A stretch of DNA of 41,019 bases from Actinomycetes bacterium (GCA_021793675.1 JAJYSG010000018.1:1-41019); one strand, 5' to 3'. Positions 25,859-35,119 are shown, counted from the stretch's first letter. Notes: generated by a model from the letters alone, not told the origin. Translations and numbers: made by a program.

Positions 25859-27187
25859 TCAGCGCCCGGTGACCTCGGCCAGCGTCAGCCCGCCGTCGCC
25901 GAGCCGCCACATCCGCCAGCCGTCCACCACGCCCTCGCTGTGCGCGGCGCGGGCCGCGGCGAGGTCGGGATCCGCGAACAGGGCACCGTCCGCGAGCTGG
26001 ATGAGCCCGTCGGGTCGCAGCGTCGCCTCCAGCCGCTGGCCGCGGCGCACGCGCAGCCAGACGAGCGGCGCCGGCGCCCGCAGCGTCGCGGCCAGCTGCG
26101 CCAGCTCCGGCAGCGCCGCGCTCGTCGTGAGGTAGCCGAAGCCGCCCGGCAACGACACCGGCGACACCGTCGGTGCACCGTCGAGGAACGGCTGCGGGCC
26201 GTCACCGGCCGTCGGCCAGGGTGCCGCGGTCGCGGACGTCGTCCAGGGCGGCGGCGAGGTCTCGGACGCCGTCCGGGGTGGTGCGGTCTCGCGGCCGCCG
26301 AACGGTGTCGCCGTGGCGCGCGACGTCAGCGGCGAGGTGGTGCGGTCCGGCCGTGGCGGGGCCGTGACGAGCGCCGCCAACGTGGACGCCGCCGGCCGCG
26401 TCGCGGGGGCGACAGGGCGCTCGAGGGTGGCCGCGGGGCGACCCGAGGCGGCGCCCGGACGGCCGAAGGAGGGGCGGCCGGGGATCGTCGGGGGCTGCGT
26501 CGGGATGAACGGCGGCTCCGGTCGCTCGTCGTCCAGCGGGACCGGCACCGGCACGCCGCCGGAGTGCGCGCCCTGCACCAGGCGCAACGACGTCGGCTCG
26601 GCCGGCCGGCGCGCCGCCTCGTACTCCGCGAGCGGCGACACGTCCAGGAGGCGGCGCCCGTCCGGACCGCGCACCACACCCACCTGGATCACGGTGACCG
26701 GCCAGCCGGGGCCACGCACGGCGGCCAGCGTGTCGACGGACTCGGCGGCGACCTCCGAGCAGAGCAGCACCAGGCGGGTGCCGTGCCGCAGCTCTGCCGG
26801 GCGCGCGAACGGGACCTGGTCGCGGAACGCCGCGTAGTCCGCGGCGAACCGGTCCGGGCTCGGGTGGTACGCGCGCGCGACGTCCGACGTGGTCAGGCGC
26901 GCGGCGGCGCCGGCGTGCCTGAGGGCGTCGACGATGGCGACGTCGTCCACCACCTGGGCGACCTCGACGATGACGGGACGGCCCGTGACGTCCAGCGCCA
27001 GCAGCTCGGGGACGTCGGCGTGCTCCGGCATCGACGAGCGGGACCGGACGGGAAAGAGGGGTTCGCCGACGACGGCAGGCAGGTGCTCGCTCAGCAGGGT
27101 GCGGACCTCGCCGAGGAAGACCCCGGCGAGCGGCTGCATCGGCTGCACAAGGCGCGGCCGACCGCCATCGGGTTCGAAGATCGGCAT
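25859..27187 (-). CDS. RAMA domain-containing protein with degenerate nuclease-like N-terminus
   Basis: A 442-aa protein. N-terminal part (about 20-160): ELLALDVTGRPVIVEVAQVVDDVAIVDALRHAG resembles the DUF91/NucS-type restriction-endonuclease-like core, with Asp66 and Glu75 in place, but the usual Lys two residues after the Glu is Ala77. A Pro/Thr/Ala-rich linker occupies about 235-350. The C-terminus (about 365-442) ends LRPDGLIQLADGALFADPDLAAARAAHSEGVVDGWRMWRL, the signature of the RAMA domain found with restriction enzymes and adenine methylases. DNA binding or a defence-related role is plausible but inferred. ATG with GGAAGGA upstream; an upstream in-frame start would add Arg-rich residues. 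The 207-base gap before it (27188-27394) shows no gene. Confidence 0.72.
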   Translation of the reverse strand: MPIFEPDGGRPRLVQPMQPLAGVFLGEVRTLLSEHLPAVVGEPLFPVRSRSSMPEHADVPELLALDVTGRPVIVEVAQVVDDVAIVDALRHAGAAARLTTSDVARAYHPSPDRFAADYAAFRDQVPFARPAELRHGTRLVLLCSEVAAESVDTLAAVRGPGWPVTVIQVGVVRGPDGRRLLDVSPLAEYEAARRPAEPTSLRLVQGAHSGGVPVPVPLDDERPEPPFIPTQPPTIPGRPSFGRPGAASGRPAATLERPVAPATRPAASTLAALVTAPPRPDRTTSPLTSRATATPFGGRETAPPRTASETSPPPWTTSATAAPWPTAGDGPQPFLDGAPTVSPVSLPGGFGYLTTSAALPELAQLAATLRAPAPLVWLRVRRGQRLEATLRPDGLIQLADGALFADPDLAAARAAHSEGVVDGWRMWRLGDGGLTLAEVTGR

Positions 27188-27394
27188 CCCCGTGGTCCTT
27201 CCGCGGCGCGCCTGGGCTACGCGCCGCCCATACCTTCCCATAAGGGACGAGTCGTCCCCGGGAACCTCGCGTGACGGACAAGGTGTGTCCACGCCCCGGG
27301 ACGAACGGCCCGGACCGGGGCGGACGCCTGCGGACGGCGGGGCACCGCAGCCCGCTCGTCGGACGGCCGCCGACGGCGCCGACCGGCCGGCCGG

Positions 27395-27691
27395 TCAGTC
27401 CGTCGCGAGCAACCGCTCGACGCGGTCGACCTTGGCCGTCAGCTCGCCGGTGTGCCCGGGACGGATGTCCGCCTTGAGGACGAGCGAGACACGGCCGGCG
27501 CCGCGGCCGGCCGCCTCGGTGGCCCGGCGCACCACGTCCATCACCTCGTCCCACTCCCCCTCGATCGTCGTGAACATGGCATCGGTGCGGTTCGGCAGCC
27601 CGGACTCACGCACGACGCGCACGGCATCGGCGACGGCCTGGGACACGGACTCACCGACACCCATCGGGGACACGGAGAAGGCGACGAGCAT
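27395..27691 (-). CDS. MTH1187-family thiamine-binding protein
   Basis: A 98-aa protein of the MTH1187/YkoF-like fold (formerly DUF77). It opens [23 protein letters not shown], then [36 protein letters not shown] and ends [28 protein letters not shown]. Both the PMG start block and the KADIRPG block are family signatures. Family members bind thiamine or related ligands as small ferredoxin-like oligomers, and physiological use is unclear. It follows the large FAD/Fe-S oxidoreductase after 56 bases on the same strand. The larger frame that includes it is only an out-of-frame shadow. Confidence 0.88.
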   Translation of the reverse strand: MLVAFSVSPMGVGESVSQAVADAVRVVRESGLPNRTDAMFTTIEGEWDEVMDVVRRATEAAGRGAGRVSLVLKADIRPGHTGELTAKVDRVERLLATD

Positions 27692-27747
27692 GCGACCAGC
27701 GTCGCACCACCCGGACGCGGCGCACCACCGGCGGCCAGCCGCCCGCG

Positions 27748-30648
27748 TCAACCGGCCAGGTGGGACGCCAGCAGCTGCGCGAGGTGCACCCCGTGGACGC
27801 CGGCGAGCTGCTCCGCCTGCGTGCGGCACGAGTAGCCGTCGGCGAGGTAGACGTCGCCCGGCCCCGCCGCCCGCAACGCCGGCAGCAGCGCGTGCTCGGC
27901 CACGGCGACCGACACGTCGTAGTGCCCGGCCTCCATGCCGAACGAACCGGCCAGGCCGCAGCAGCCGGCGAGCGTGGAGAAGCTGGCCCCGGCCGCCGCC
28001 AGCAGCCGCTGGTCCGGCCCGAACCCCATGACGGCGTGGTGGTGGCAGTGCGGCTGCACCACGGCGGTGACGTCGGACAGGTCCGGCACCGTCCAGCGGT
28101 CGCCCGGCCCCACCGGCGCCGGCGCCGTGAGCAGCTCGGCGAGCGTGCGGGTCGCGCCGGCGACGGCGACCGCGCGCGGGTCGTCGGGCAGCAGGTCGAG
28201 CAGGTCCGAGCGCAGCACGGCGGTGCAGCTGGGCTCCAGCCCGACGATCGGGATGCCGTTGACCGCGAACGGGCCGAGCACCTCGAGCAGGTGGCGCAGC
28301 CGGTCCTTGGCGCCGTCCAGCTGTCCGGTGGTGATCCAAGTGAGGCCGCAGCAGGCGCCGTGGTCCGGGACGAGCACCTCGTAGCCGGCGGCCCGCAGCA
28401 CCCGCACGGCCGCCACGGGGACGTCCGGCGAGAGCGTGTCGTTGAACGAGTCGGTCCACAGCAGCACTGGCGGGCGGGCCGTGGCGGCGGTGCCGGCCGG
28501 TGCCGCGGGGGCCGCGTGCGGCCCGGGGCGGGCGGCGACGGTGACCTCGTCGTGCGCGCGCGCCCAGGCCCGGAACGGACGACGAGCGAACCGCACCATG
28601 CTCCGGCGCGGGTCCATGCCACCGGCCCGCAGCACGAGCCGCGCCACGCCGCGCACCGACAGGACCGCGTTCGCCAGGGCTGCCATGCCTGGCACGGCCG
28701 TCACCAGCCGGGTCCACCGGGGCAGCCAGCCGAGCGCGTAGTGGCTGACCGGCCGCAACCGGCCCCGGTAGGTACGGTGCAGCACCTCCGACTTGTACCG
28801 AGCCATGTCGACGCCCGCCGGGCAGTCCGACGAGCACGCCTTGCACGCCAGGCACAGGTCGAGCGACTCCCGGACCTCCGGTGCGCCCCAGCCGGTCGAG
28901 ACCAGCTCGCCGTTGGCCATCTCCTGCAGCACGCGTGCACGGCCGCGGGTCGAGTCCTTCTCGTCGTGCGTCGCCAGGTAGCTGGGGCACATGAACCCGC
29001 CGGACGCCGAGTCGTCGGCCCGGCACTTGGCGACGCCCACGCACCGGTGCACCGCGGTGGTGAGGTCGCCGTGGTCCTCGCCGAACGCGAACCCGACCGC
29101 GCCCAGCCGGTGTGCGGCCGGCCGGCGCAGGTCGGCGTCGAGCGGCCGGGGCCGCACCAGCACACCGGGGTTGAGCAGGTCATGCGGGTCCAGCAGGTCC
29201 TTGACCGCGGCGAACAGCTCGAGCACCGGCTGCGGGTACATCACCGGCAGCAGCTCGGAGCGCGCCCGGCCGTCGCCGTGCTCGCCGGACAACGACCCAC
29301 CGTGCGAGGCGACGAGGTGCGCGGCGTCGGTCATGAACGAGCGCAGCGCCGCGCCGTCGTGCTCCAGCGGCACGTCCAGCCGCAGGTGCACGCAGCCGTC
29401 CCCGAAGTGCCCGTACGCCATGCCGTCGACGCGGTGCGCGGCCATGAGCGACGACAGCTCCCGCAGGTACGCCCCGAGCCGCTCCGGCGGCACCGCGGAG
29501 TCCTCGAAACCCGGCCACGCCTGCTCGTTGGCGTGCGTGCGGCCGGCCAGGCCCGCGCCGTCGGCGCGCACGCTCCACAGCCGCGTCGCCTCCGGACCGG
29601 GCGGGTAGACGCGCACCGCGGTGGTGCCGGCGTCGGCGGCGAGCGCCCGCGCGGCCGCCGTGGCCTCGTCGACCGTCGCGCCGCCCATCTCGACGAACAG
29701 CCAGCCGCCGCCGTCGGGCAGGGTGGGCACGGCGCTCGCACCCCGGGCCCGGCGCACCACGTCGACCAGTCGCGCGTCCATGCCCTCGACCGCCAGCGGG
29801 TGGTGGACCAGCAGCCCGGGCACCGCGTCGGCCGCGGCCGCCATGTCCGGGTAGCCGAGCACGACGAGCACCGGAGCGGCCGCCGCCGGCACCAGCCGCA
29901 GCGTGGCACCCAGCACCGTGACGAGCGTCCCCTCGGAGCCGACCAACGCCTTGGCGAGGTCGGTGCCGCGCTCCGGCAGCAGGTGCTCCAGCTGGTAGCC
30001 GGACACCTGGCGACCGAACCGGCCCAGCTCCGTGCGGACGGTGGCCCGGTGGGCACCGATCAGGGCCTCCAGGCCCGGTACCGCGGCCAGCGACCCGGCG
30101 CCGGCGGTGAACCGGCGCCCGGTCCCGTCCACCACGTCCAGCGCGAGCACGTTCGCCGAGGTGCGGCCGTAGGCCACGGCGTGCGGACCGCAGGCGTCGT
30201 TGCCGATCATCCCGCCGAGGGTGGCGCGGGTCCACGTCGAGGGGTCCGGACCGAACCGCAGCCCGTGCGGCGCCGCGGCGGTCTGCAGCGCCGCCATGAC
30301 GGCGCCCGGCTCCACGATCGCCGTCCCGGCCTCGGGGTCGAGCGAGACGATGCGGTTGACGTGACGCGAGAAGTCGAGCACGACGCCGGGGCCGATCGCG
30401 TTGCCCGCCACCGACGTGCCGGCGCCCCGCGACGTCAGCGGCACGCCGGCGGCGCGGGCCACCTCGAGCGCCGCCAGCACGTCGTCGACGTCCCGCGGGA
30501 ACACGACGACCTGCGGCACGACGCGGTAGTTCGAGGCGTCCGTGGAGTACTCCGCCCGGCGCCGGCTCGACGCGTCGACCTCGCCGCGCACGGCCGACCG
30601 CAGCTCGCCGACGAGGTCGCTGACCAGGCCCGTGGCCGGAGGTGCCAT
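27748..30648 (-). CDS. FAD-binding and (4Fe-4S) oxidoreductase (D-lactate/2-hydroxy acid dehydrogenase type)
   Basis: A 966-aa fusion. N-terminal FAD_binding_4 domain (residues 40-255) with [14 protein letters not shown] (73-86) and [12 protein letters not shown]. An FAD-oxidase C-terminal domain follows to about 495, with [14 protein letters not shown] and the metal-binding SGEHGDG (454-460). A two-cluster ferredoxin module follows: C536, C542 and C554 near the first site and [12 protein letters not shown] (599-609) as the second. C-terminal CCG-type domains (HGACCGLTW and [10 protein letters not shown]) end it. This layout is that of GlpC/Dld-II-like membrane-associated quinone reductases; D-lactate or D-2-hydroxyglutarate is likely but not certain. 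ATG 30648 chosen; an in-frame start further upstream would add Arg-rich residues. Confidence 0.9.
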   Translation of the reverse strand: MAPPATGLVSDLVGELRSAVRGEVDASSRRRAEYSTDASNYRVVPQVVVFPRDVDDVLAALEVARAAGVPLTSRGAGTSVAGNAIGPGVVLDFSRHVNRIVSLDPEAGTAIVEPGAVMAALQTAAAPHGLRFGPDPSTWTRATLGGMIGNDACGPHAVAYGRTSANVLALDVVDGTGRRFTAGAGSLAAVPGLEALIGAHRATVRTELGRFGRQVSGYQLEHLLPERGTDLAKALVGSEGTLVTVLGATLRLVPAAAAPVLVVLGYPDMAAAADAVPGLLVHHPLAVEGMDARLVDVVRRARGASAVPTLPDGGGWLFVEMGGATVDEATAAARALAADAGTTAVRVYPPGPEATRLWSVRADGAGLAGRTHANEQAWPGFEDSAVPPERLGAYLRELSSLMAAHRVDGMAYGHFGDGCVHLRLDVPLEHDGAALRSFMTDAAHLVASHGGSLSGEHGDGRARSELLPVMYPQPVLELFAAVKDLLDPHDLLNPGVLVRPRPLDADLRRPAAHRLGAVGFAFGEDHGDLTTAVHRCVGVAKCRADDSASGGFMCPSYLATHDEKDSTRGRARVLQEMANGELVSTGWGAPEVRESLDLCLACKACSSDCPAGVDMARYKSEVLHRTYRGRLRPVSHYALGWLPRWTRLVTAVPGMAALANAVLSVRGVARLVLRAGGMDPRRSMVRFARRPFRAWARAHDEVTVAARPGPHAAPAAPAGTAATARPPVLLWTDSFNDTLSPDVPVAAVRVLRAAGYEVLVPDHGACCGLTWITTGQLDGAKDRLRHLLEVLGPFAVNGIPIVGLEPSCTAVLRSDLLDLLPDDPRAVAVAGATRTLAELLTAPAPVGPGDRWTVPDLSDVTAVVQPHCHHHAVMGFGPDQRLLAAAGASFSTLAGCCGLAGSFGMEAGHYDVSVAVAEHALLPALRAAGPGDVYLADGYSCRTQAEQLAGVHGVHLAQLLASHLAG

Positions 30649-30773
30649 GCGCGGCAGTGTCTCACCGCGCCGCCGACGGCCGTCGGGACGTCCATGCCCC
30701 GTGCGAGGTGCCCGGCGCGAGCGCGTCGGCGTGGGCCGGACGGGGCCGCCGACCACCCGGCCGGTGGCACGCG

Positions 30774-31130
30774 TCAGCGCGCGAAGGGGCAGCCGTGGCA
30801 GCCCAGCGGCTTGTCGGGGCCGGTGGGACAGCCGGTGCGGCAGGGCGAGCCGCCGGCGGAGCGGACGACGAGCCCGAGGCGCTCCGCGTGCTCCAGCACG
30901 AGCGCGACCACCTCGTCGTCCACCCCCAGCCGGGCGGCGATCCGGTCGGCGGTGAGCCCGGCGTCGGTGGCCCGCAGCACCTCGGCGAACACGGAGCCCG
31001 GCGCGGGCGGCGCCGGCCGGGCCGGTCGCACGGTGCCGTGCCCAGCGCGAGCGGCGGTGGCAGGGACGGTGAGAGGGACGGTGAGAGGCGCGGCGAGAGG
31101 GGCGGCGAGCGGCGCGGTGCGGGGGGTCAC
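30774..31130 (-). CDS. FeoC-like winged-helix protein with Cys-rich tail
   Basis: A 118-aa protein. After a low-complexity start (repeated PLAA/PLTV from a short DNA repeat near 31070-31120), a winged helix reads SVFAEVLRATDAGLTADRIAARLGVDDEVVALVLEHAERLGLV. A C-terminal cysteine cluster CRTGCPTGPDKPLGCHGCPF follows, suited to bind an iron-sulfur centre. FeoC proteins are small winged-helix partners of FeoB with such cysteines, and this gene overlaps the feoB stop by 4 bases (GTGA). A regulatory or stabilising role for FeoB is inferred. The N-terminal 40 residues are unusual for FeoC and could be non-conserved or mis-started. Confidence 0.75.
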   Translation of the reverse strand: MTPRTAPLAAPLAAPLTVPLTVPATAARAGHGTVRPARPAPPAPGSVFAEVLRATDAGLTADRIAARLGVDDEVVALVLEHAERLGLVVRSAGGSPCRTGCPTGPDKPLGCHGCPFAR

Positions 31131-33085
31131 AGCAGCCGCCCCAGCTGGAAGGCTGCGACGGCCAGCACCCACGCCAGCACTAGCTGGGCGCCCACCGCCG
31201 CCGCGGTCCACCGGCGCCCGAAGAGCCGGGCCTGCTCGGCCATCGTCGCCACGCACGGCGTGTAGGCCAGCACGAACACCATGAAGGCGAACGCCGCCGC
31301 ACCGGCGGCGCCGCCCGAGGTCCGGTCGAACGTCGCGCGCAGCTGCGCGCCGAGGTCACCGGGACGCGACGGGTCGGCCGGCTCGGCGACCGCGAAGGAC
31401 TGCGCCATCGACCCGACGACGACCTCCTTGGCGACGAACCCGGTCATCAGCGCGGACGTCGCGTGCCAGTCCCCGAACCCTGCGGGCGTGAACACCGGCG
31501 CGATGCCGTCGGCCAGCCGGCCGTACACGGAGTCGCCGACCGGGACGTCGGCGATCGCGTGACCGCCCGTCGCCGGCACCGCCATGAGCACCCACACCAC
31601 CGCGAGCGTCGCGACGATGATCGACCCGGCCTTGTGGACGAACGACCACACCCGCACCCACGCGGACGTGCCGATGGCGCGCAGCCGGGGCCGCTGATAG
31701 GCGGGCAGCGCGACGACGAACGGCTCGCGCTGCAGGTCCCGGAACGCGGTGCGCCGCAGCAGCAGCCCGACGCCCACCACCAGCAGCGCGCTCAGCACGT
31801 ACAGGGCGAACACCGCCGTGCCGGCGTCGTGCGGGAAGAACACCGCGGCGAGCATGAGGTACACCGTCAGCCGCGCCGTGCAGCTGGTCAGCGGGATGAG
31901 CAGGCCGGTGAGCAGGCGCTGGCGGGAGTGCGGCAGCGTGCGGGTGGCCGCCAGCGCGGGCACGTTGCAGCCGAACCCGACGACGAGCGGCAGCACCGCG
32001 CGTCCGTCCAGACCGAGCCGCCGCATCGCGCGGTCGGCGACGAACGCGGCCCGCGCCAGGTAGCCCGAGTCCTCGAGCAACGCGACCGCGACGAACATGA
32101 TCGCGATGAGCGGCGCGAACGACAGCACCGTCGCCACGCCCGCGAGCACGCCGCCCACGACGAAGCCGCCGACCCAGACCGGCGCCCCGGACAGCCAGCC
32201 GCGCACCAGTCCGCCGAACCATCCCTCGACCGCGCCGTTCACGGCGTTCATCAGGGGCGCCGCCGCCACGGTCACCAGCTGGAACACCGCCCACATGACG
32301 GCGAGCAGCACCGGGATGCCGACCGCCGGCCGCAGCAGCACGGAGTCGACCCGGTCGGACCACGTGCGGTGCACCCGGCCCGCGGTGGCGTCCGACGAGC
32401 CCGGCTCGACCGCCGCCAGCACGCGCTCCACCCAGGCGAACAGCGCCTCGGCCTCGGCCAGCCGGGCGTCGTCGGGCTCGGCCGCGACCGGTGCGACCGG
32501 CGGGTCGACGCCCGGGACGCGCGCCGCCGCCGGGCCCGCGGCGATCGCGCCGCGCACCGCGCGGGCCAGGTCACCGATCCCCTGCCCGGTCCGCGGGTCG
32601 ACGCCCACCACCGGCACCCCGAGCGCGGCCGCGAGAGCGGCGGCATCGATCGCGATGCCCCGGTCGGCGGCCACGTCCCGCATGGTGAGGGCGACGACGA
32701 CCGGCGTGCCGGCCCGCGCCACCTGCCCGACGAGGTAGAGCGAGCGTGCGACCGCGGTGGCGTCGACCATCGCGACCACCAGGTCGACGTCGCCGACGGC
32801 GCCCCGGCCGGCGACCGCGTCGGCGGTGACCTGCTCGTCCGGCGTCCGGGCGAGCAGCGAGTAGGCACCCGGCAGGTCGACGAGCTCGACCTCGGCCGCC
32901 CGCCAGGCGCCGGCGGCCAGCTCGACCGTGGTGCCCGGCGCGTTGACGACGTGCTGACGCGCGCCGGTCGCGGCGTTGAAGAGCGTCGACTTGCCGACGT
33001 TCGGCGCGCCGACGAGCGCCACGGTGACCCGGGCCCCGGCCGCGAGGGCGACCGCCCCGGCCGGCGCCGGCTCGTGACAGCTCAT
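31127..33085 (-). CDS. feoB: ferrous iron transport protein B
   Basis: A 652-aa inner membrane Fe(II) transporter with an N-terminal G-protein domain. G1 is GAPNVGKS (26-33), the G2 region PGTTVE, G3 DLPGAYSL; the G4-like segment is LTMRD where NxxD is usual. The membrane part has the conserved GFGCNVPALAATRTL gate and CTARL segment, plus several other helices (VTVAAAPLMNAVNG, FAPLIAIMFVAVALLEDSGYLARAAF). It overlaps feoA upstream and the FeoC-like gene downstream by 4 bases each, forming an feoABC operon. Iron control is expected from the IdeR-type box ahead of feoA. Confidence 0.94.
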   Translation of the reverse strand: MSCHEPAPAGAVALAAGARVTVALVGAPNVGKSTLFNAATGARQHVVNAPGTTVELAAGAWRAAEVELVDLPGAYSLLARTPDEQVTADAVAGRGAVGDVDLVVAMVDATAVARSLYLVGQVARAGTPVVVALTMRDVAADRGIAIDAAALAAALGVPVVGVDPRTGQGIGDLARAVRGAIAAGPAAARVPGVDPPVAPVAAEPDDARLAEAEALFAWVERVLAAVEPGSSDATAGRVHRTWSDRVDSVLLRPAVGIPVLLAVMWAVFQLVTVAAAPLMNAVNGAVEGWFGGLVRGWLSGAPVWVGGFVVGGVLAGVATVLSFAPLIAIMFVAVALLEDSGYLARAAFVADRAMRRLGLDGRAVLPLVVGFGCNVPALAATRTLPHSRQRLLTGLLIPLTSCTARLTVYLMLAAVFFPHDAGTAVFALYVLSALLVVGVGLLLRRTAFRDLQREPFVVALPAYQRPRLRAIGTSAWVRVWSFVHKAGSIIVATLAVVWVLMAVPATGGHAIADVPVGDSVYGRLADGIAPVFTPAGFGDWHATSALMTGFVAKEVVVGSMAQSFAVAEPADPSRPGDLGAQLRATFDRTSGGAAGAAAFAFMVFVLAYTPCVATMAEQARLFGRRWTAAAVGAQLVLAWVLAVAAFQLGRLL

Positions 33086-33366
33086 ACCGCGACCGCCGCG
33101 ACCGACGACCGGTCGTGCCCGGCGAGCCCGGCGGACCGGGCCGGCTCGACCTGCTCGACCGCGATGAGCGTGCACGTCTGCGCGTCGAGCGCGAACCGTT
33201 CGGCACCCAGCGCGAGCACGCGGCCCTGCCGGCCGCCGTCATGGACGACCTCGACGAGCGCACCGGGCCGGATGCCCAGCTCGCGCAGCCGCAGGCCGGT
33301 GCCCGGCTCGACGTGGAGCCCGACGATCCGGGCACGCACGCCTGCGCCGCAGCAGCTGAGGTCCAT
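33082..33366 (-). CDS. feoA: ferrous iron transport protein A
   Basis: A 94-aa SH3-like protein required for FeoB activity. It opens MDLSCCGAGVRARIVGLHVEPGTGLRLRELGIRPGALVEVVHDGG, the typical FeoA pattern in which a short beta strand is followed by RELGI.PG..V.V, and then has a short strand pair up to TCTLIAVEQV. First gene of the operon. ATG is preceded by TAGCGT (33379-33374) and only 7 bases, so the mRNA is probably leaderless. A DtxR/IdeR box overlaps the core promoter. Its stop overlaps the feoB ATG by 4 bases. Confidence 0.9.
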   Translation of the reverse strand: MDLSCCGAGVRARIVGLHVEPGTGLRLRELGIRPGALVEVVHDGGRQGRVLALGAERFALDAQTCTLIAVEQVEPARSAGLAGHDRSSVAAVAV

Positions 33367-33373
33367 GCGACCG

Positions 33374-33379
33374 ACGCTA
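33374..33379 (-). promoter_or_regulatory. -10 box of feoABC
   Basis: TAGCGT on the minus strand, seven bases before the feoA ATG, predicts a leaderless transcript. The adjacent iron box ends four bases upstream and would block RNA polymerase when the iron repressor is bound. Confidence 0.5.
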
Positions 33380-33383
33380 AAGG

Positions 33384-33402
33384 TGAGGGTTGCCTACCCT
33401 CA
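33384..33402 (-). promoter_or_regulatory. DtxR/IdeR-type iron box upstream of feoA
   Basis: The minus strand reads TGAGGGTAGGCAACCCTCA, an imperfect 19-bp palindrome. It matches 14 of 19 positions of the DtxR consensus TTAGGTTAGGCTAACCTAA, including all of the central AGG-CC bases. It sits between the -10 box and the expected -35 position of feoA, where a repressor would act. Confidence 0.75.
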
Positions 33403-33435
33403 CCGGACCTAGGTCCCCCTGAGCCGTCGCGCGGT

Positions 33436-33873
33436 TCAGGCGAGCGCCGCGTCCAGGGTGATCGTCGTGCCCGTCAACGCCTTCGACACCGGGCACGTCT
33501 CCTTGGCGGCCTGCGCCTGCGCGAGGAAGCCGGCCTCGTCGAGACCGTCCACCTCGCCGCGGACCGTCAGGGCGATGCCCGAGATCGCGAAGCCGCCCGC
33601 CGGGTCGGGCCGGAGCGTGACGTCGGCCGTCACCTCCAGCGCGCGGGGCGTGCCACCGGCCTGGGCGACGAGCGCGGACAGCTGCATCGCGTAGCACGAC
33701 GAGTGCGCGGCGGCGATGAGCTCCTCGGGGCTCGTCATGCCGCCGGCGTCGTCGGCGGTGCGGCGCGGGAACGAGACGCCGAACCGCCCGGCGCGCGAGC
33801 TGAGCAGGTCGACCTCCCCGCCACCCTCGTTGAGCGTTCCGGTCCAGTCGGTGCGTGCGCTGCGGGTAGCCAT
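33436..33873 (-). CDS. OsmC family peroxiredoxin
   Basis: A 145-aa thiol peroxidase of the OsmC/Ohr superfamily, reducing organic hydroperoxides. N-terminal RTDWTGTLNEGGGEVDLLSS and GVSFPRR are OsmC-like. The two catalytic cysteines are C60 in AAAHSSCYAMQLSA and C127 in KETCPVSKAL. C-terminal VSKALTGTTITLD closes the fold. ATG with a strong AGGAGG site; an upstream in-frame ATG is less suitable. It lies 33 bases after the LAL-like gene on the same strand and could be co-transcribed. A separate promoter drives feoABC downstream. Confidence 0.92.
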   Translation of the reverse strand: MATRSARTDWTGTLNEGGGEVDLLSSRAGRFGVSFPRRTADDAGGMTSPEELIAAAHSSCYAMQLSALVAQAGGTPRALEVTADVTLRPDPAGGFAISGIALTVRGEVDGLDEAGFLAQAQAAKETCPVSKALTGTTITLDAALA

Positions 33874-33906
33874 GACCGCCTCCTGCGGGAAAGGGATGGT
33901 CACACG

Positions 33907-34935
33907 CTAGGCGGGTCCGGCCGCCTGCGCGCGCTCGAGGTGGCCGGCGACCACGTGCGACGGCGCGCCGGCCTCGCCGAGCGTGCTCGCGGCACGGATG
34001 TGCAGGCGCCGGCGCGTCCCCTCGTCGAGCCCGGCGTACAGCGCGGTGCGCACCAGGTCGTGGCGGAACACCAGCCGGTCGCCCCGCGCCGCCACGATCC
34101 CGGCCGCCAGCGCGTGACGCAGCGTGCGCCAGCAGTCGGTGAGCGGCTGGGCCGCGAGCGCCGCCAGGTCGGGCACCACGAACGACGGCCCCAGCACGGC
34201 CGCCTGCGACAGCAGCACCAGCACGTCGGGATCGAGGTCGGCGAGGTGGGCGCGCGCCGCGTCGTCGAGCTCGTCCTGCCAGTCGACGCCGTGGAGGTCC
34301 ACCACGCCGTCCTCGCGCCGGCGCAGCGCGCCCGCGTGCCGCGCGGCCTGCACCACCGCGGTGACCAGCCGGGGGTTGCCGCCGGCGGTGGACAGCACGC
34401 CGCGCAGCAGCGGGCCCACCGGGTGCCCGACGAGCTGCTCGGCCAGCTCGACCGTGGCGGCGGGCGTCAGGGGGCGCAGTTCGACGTTGCGGGCGCCGGC
34501 CCGGACCCAGGCGACCACCATCCGTTGCACGGCGTCGCGGTGGGGCACCGGCCGTTCCGTGAGGACGAGCAGCATGCCCGGGACCGGGCCGGCGTGGGCG
34601 TACCGGGTGAGCACGTCGAGGCAGGCGTCGTCGGCGAGGTGCACGTCGTCGAGCACCACGGCGCGCGGGTGCGGGGCCGGCCCGTCGAGCAGCCCGTCCA
34701 CCTGCGCCGCCGTCGGCCCGGGGAAGGGCAGCACGACGAGGTCGACGTCGAGCACGTCCGCGCCGTGGGCGAGCGCCTCGACGAGCCGGGTCCGGCCGAT
34801 GCCCGCCTCGCCCTCGAGGAGCACCACCGTGCCCTCGCGCACGGTGGTGGCCGCCAGCAGCCGGTCCAGGTCGTCGAGCTCCGCGCCGCGCCCTACCAGG
34901 GGGAAGGGCTGCCCCGCTTCGACCGGTTCGTCCAC
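33907..34935 (-). CDS. AAA ATPase of LAL/MalT regulator type without a DNA-binding domain
   Basis: A 342-aa protein resembling the ATPase half of large LuxR-family regulators. Near the N-terminus FPLVGRGAELDDLDRLLAA leads to a P-loop VVLLEGEAGIGRTRLVEAL (about 37-55), where the Walker Lys is Arg48. Walker B-like AVVLDDVHLAD follows, then the sensor-like ELRPLTPAATVELAEQLVG and a helical C-terminus with RHDLVRTALYAGLDEGTRRRLHIRAASTLGE. It ends just after this, with no TPR or LuxR HTH region. GTG start (VDEPVEAGQPF). It may act as a partner or be a truncated regulator. Opposite and divergent to the small HTH gene. Confidence 0.75.
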   Translation of the reverse strand: MDEPVEAGQPFPLVGRGAELDDLDRLLAATTVREGTVVLLEGEAGIGRTRLVEALAHGADVLDVDLVVLPFPGPTAAQVDGLLDGPAPHPRAVVLDDVHLADDACLDVLTRYAHAGPVPGMLLVLTERPVPHRDAVQRMVVAWVRAGARNVELRPLTPAATVELAEQLVGHPVGPLLRGVLSTAGGNPRLVTAVVQAARHAGALRRREDGVVDLHGVDWQDELDDAARAHLADLDPDVLVLLSQAAVLGPSFVVPDLAALAAQPLTDCWRTLRHALAAGIVAARGDRLVFRHDLVRTALYAGLDEGTRRRLHIRAASTLGEAGAPSHVVAGHLERAQAAGPA

Positions 34936-35077
34936 AATCGGTGATGGTAGAGGTCGGCACGCGAGAACCGGCTCAACCCACGTGCTCCCACGACGGCTCG
35001 TGCCCGCACCCGGTGGGGAGCGCCCACGCCGGGTGGCGCCGGCCGACGGTCGGGCGGTGCGGAGATCCCGTGCCCGT

Positions 35078-35099
35078 CGCGTCACGGCCGCGTGACGCG
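35078..35099. promoter_or_regulatory. palindromic operator-like site before the HTH gene
   Basis: CGCGTCACG, four central bases GCCG, then CGTGACGCG: a perfect 9-bp dyad. It lies in the 196-base divergent gap and overlaps the -35 position expected for the -10 box at 35120. A dimeric regulator, possibly the HTH protein itself, is the natural candidate (inference). Confidence 0.6.
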
Positions 35100-35119
35100 A
35101 TCGGGCGGGTCACGGGCGG

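Noticed and set aside
27760-31284. A plus-strand open frame of about 1170 codons
   Set aside because: It lies opposite the FAD/Fe-S oxidoreductase and feo genes and has shadow-frame composition with no domain.
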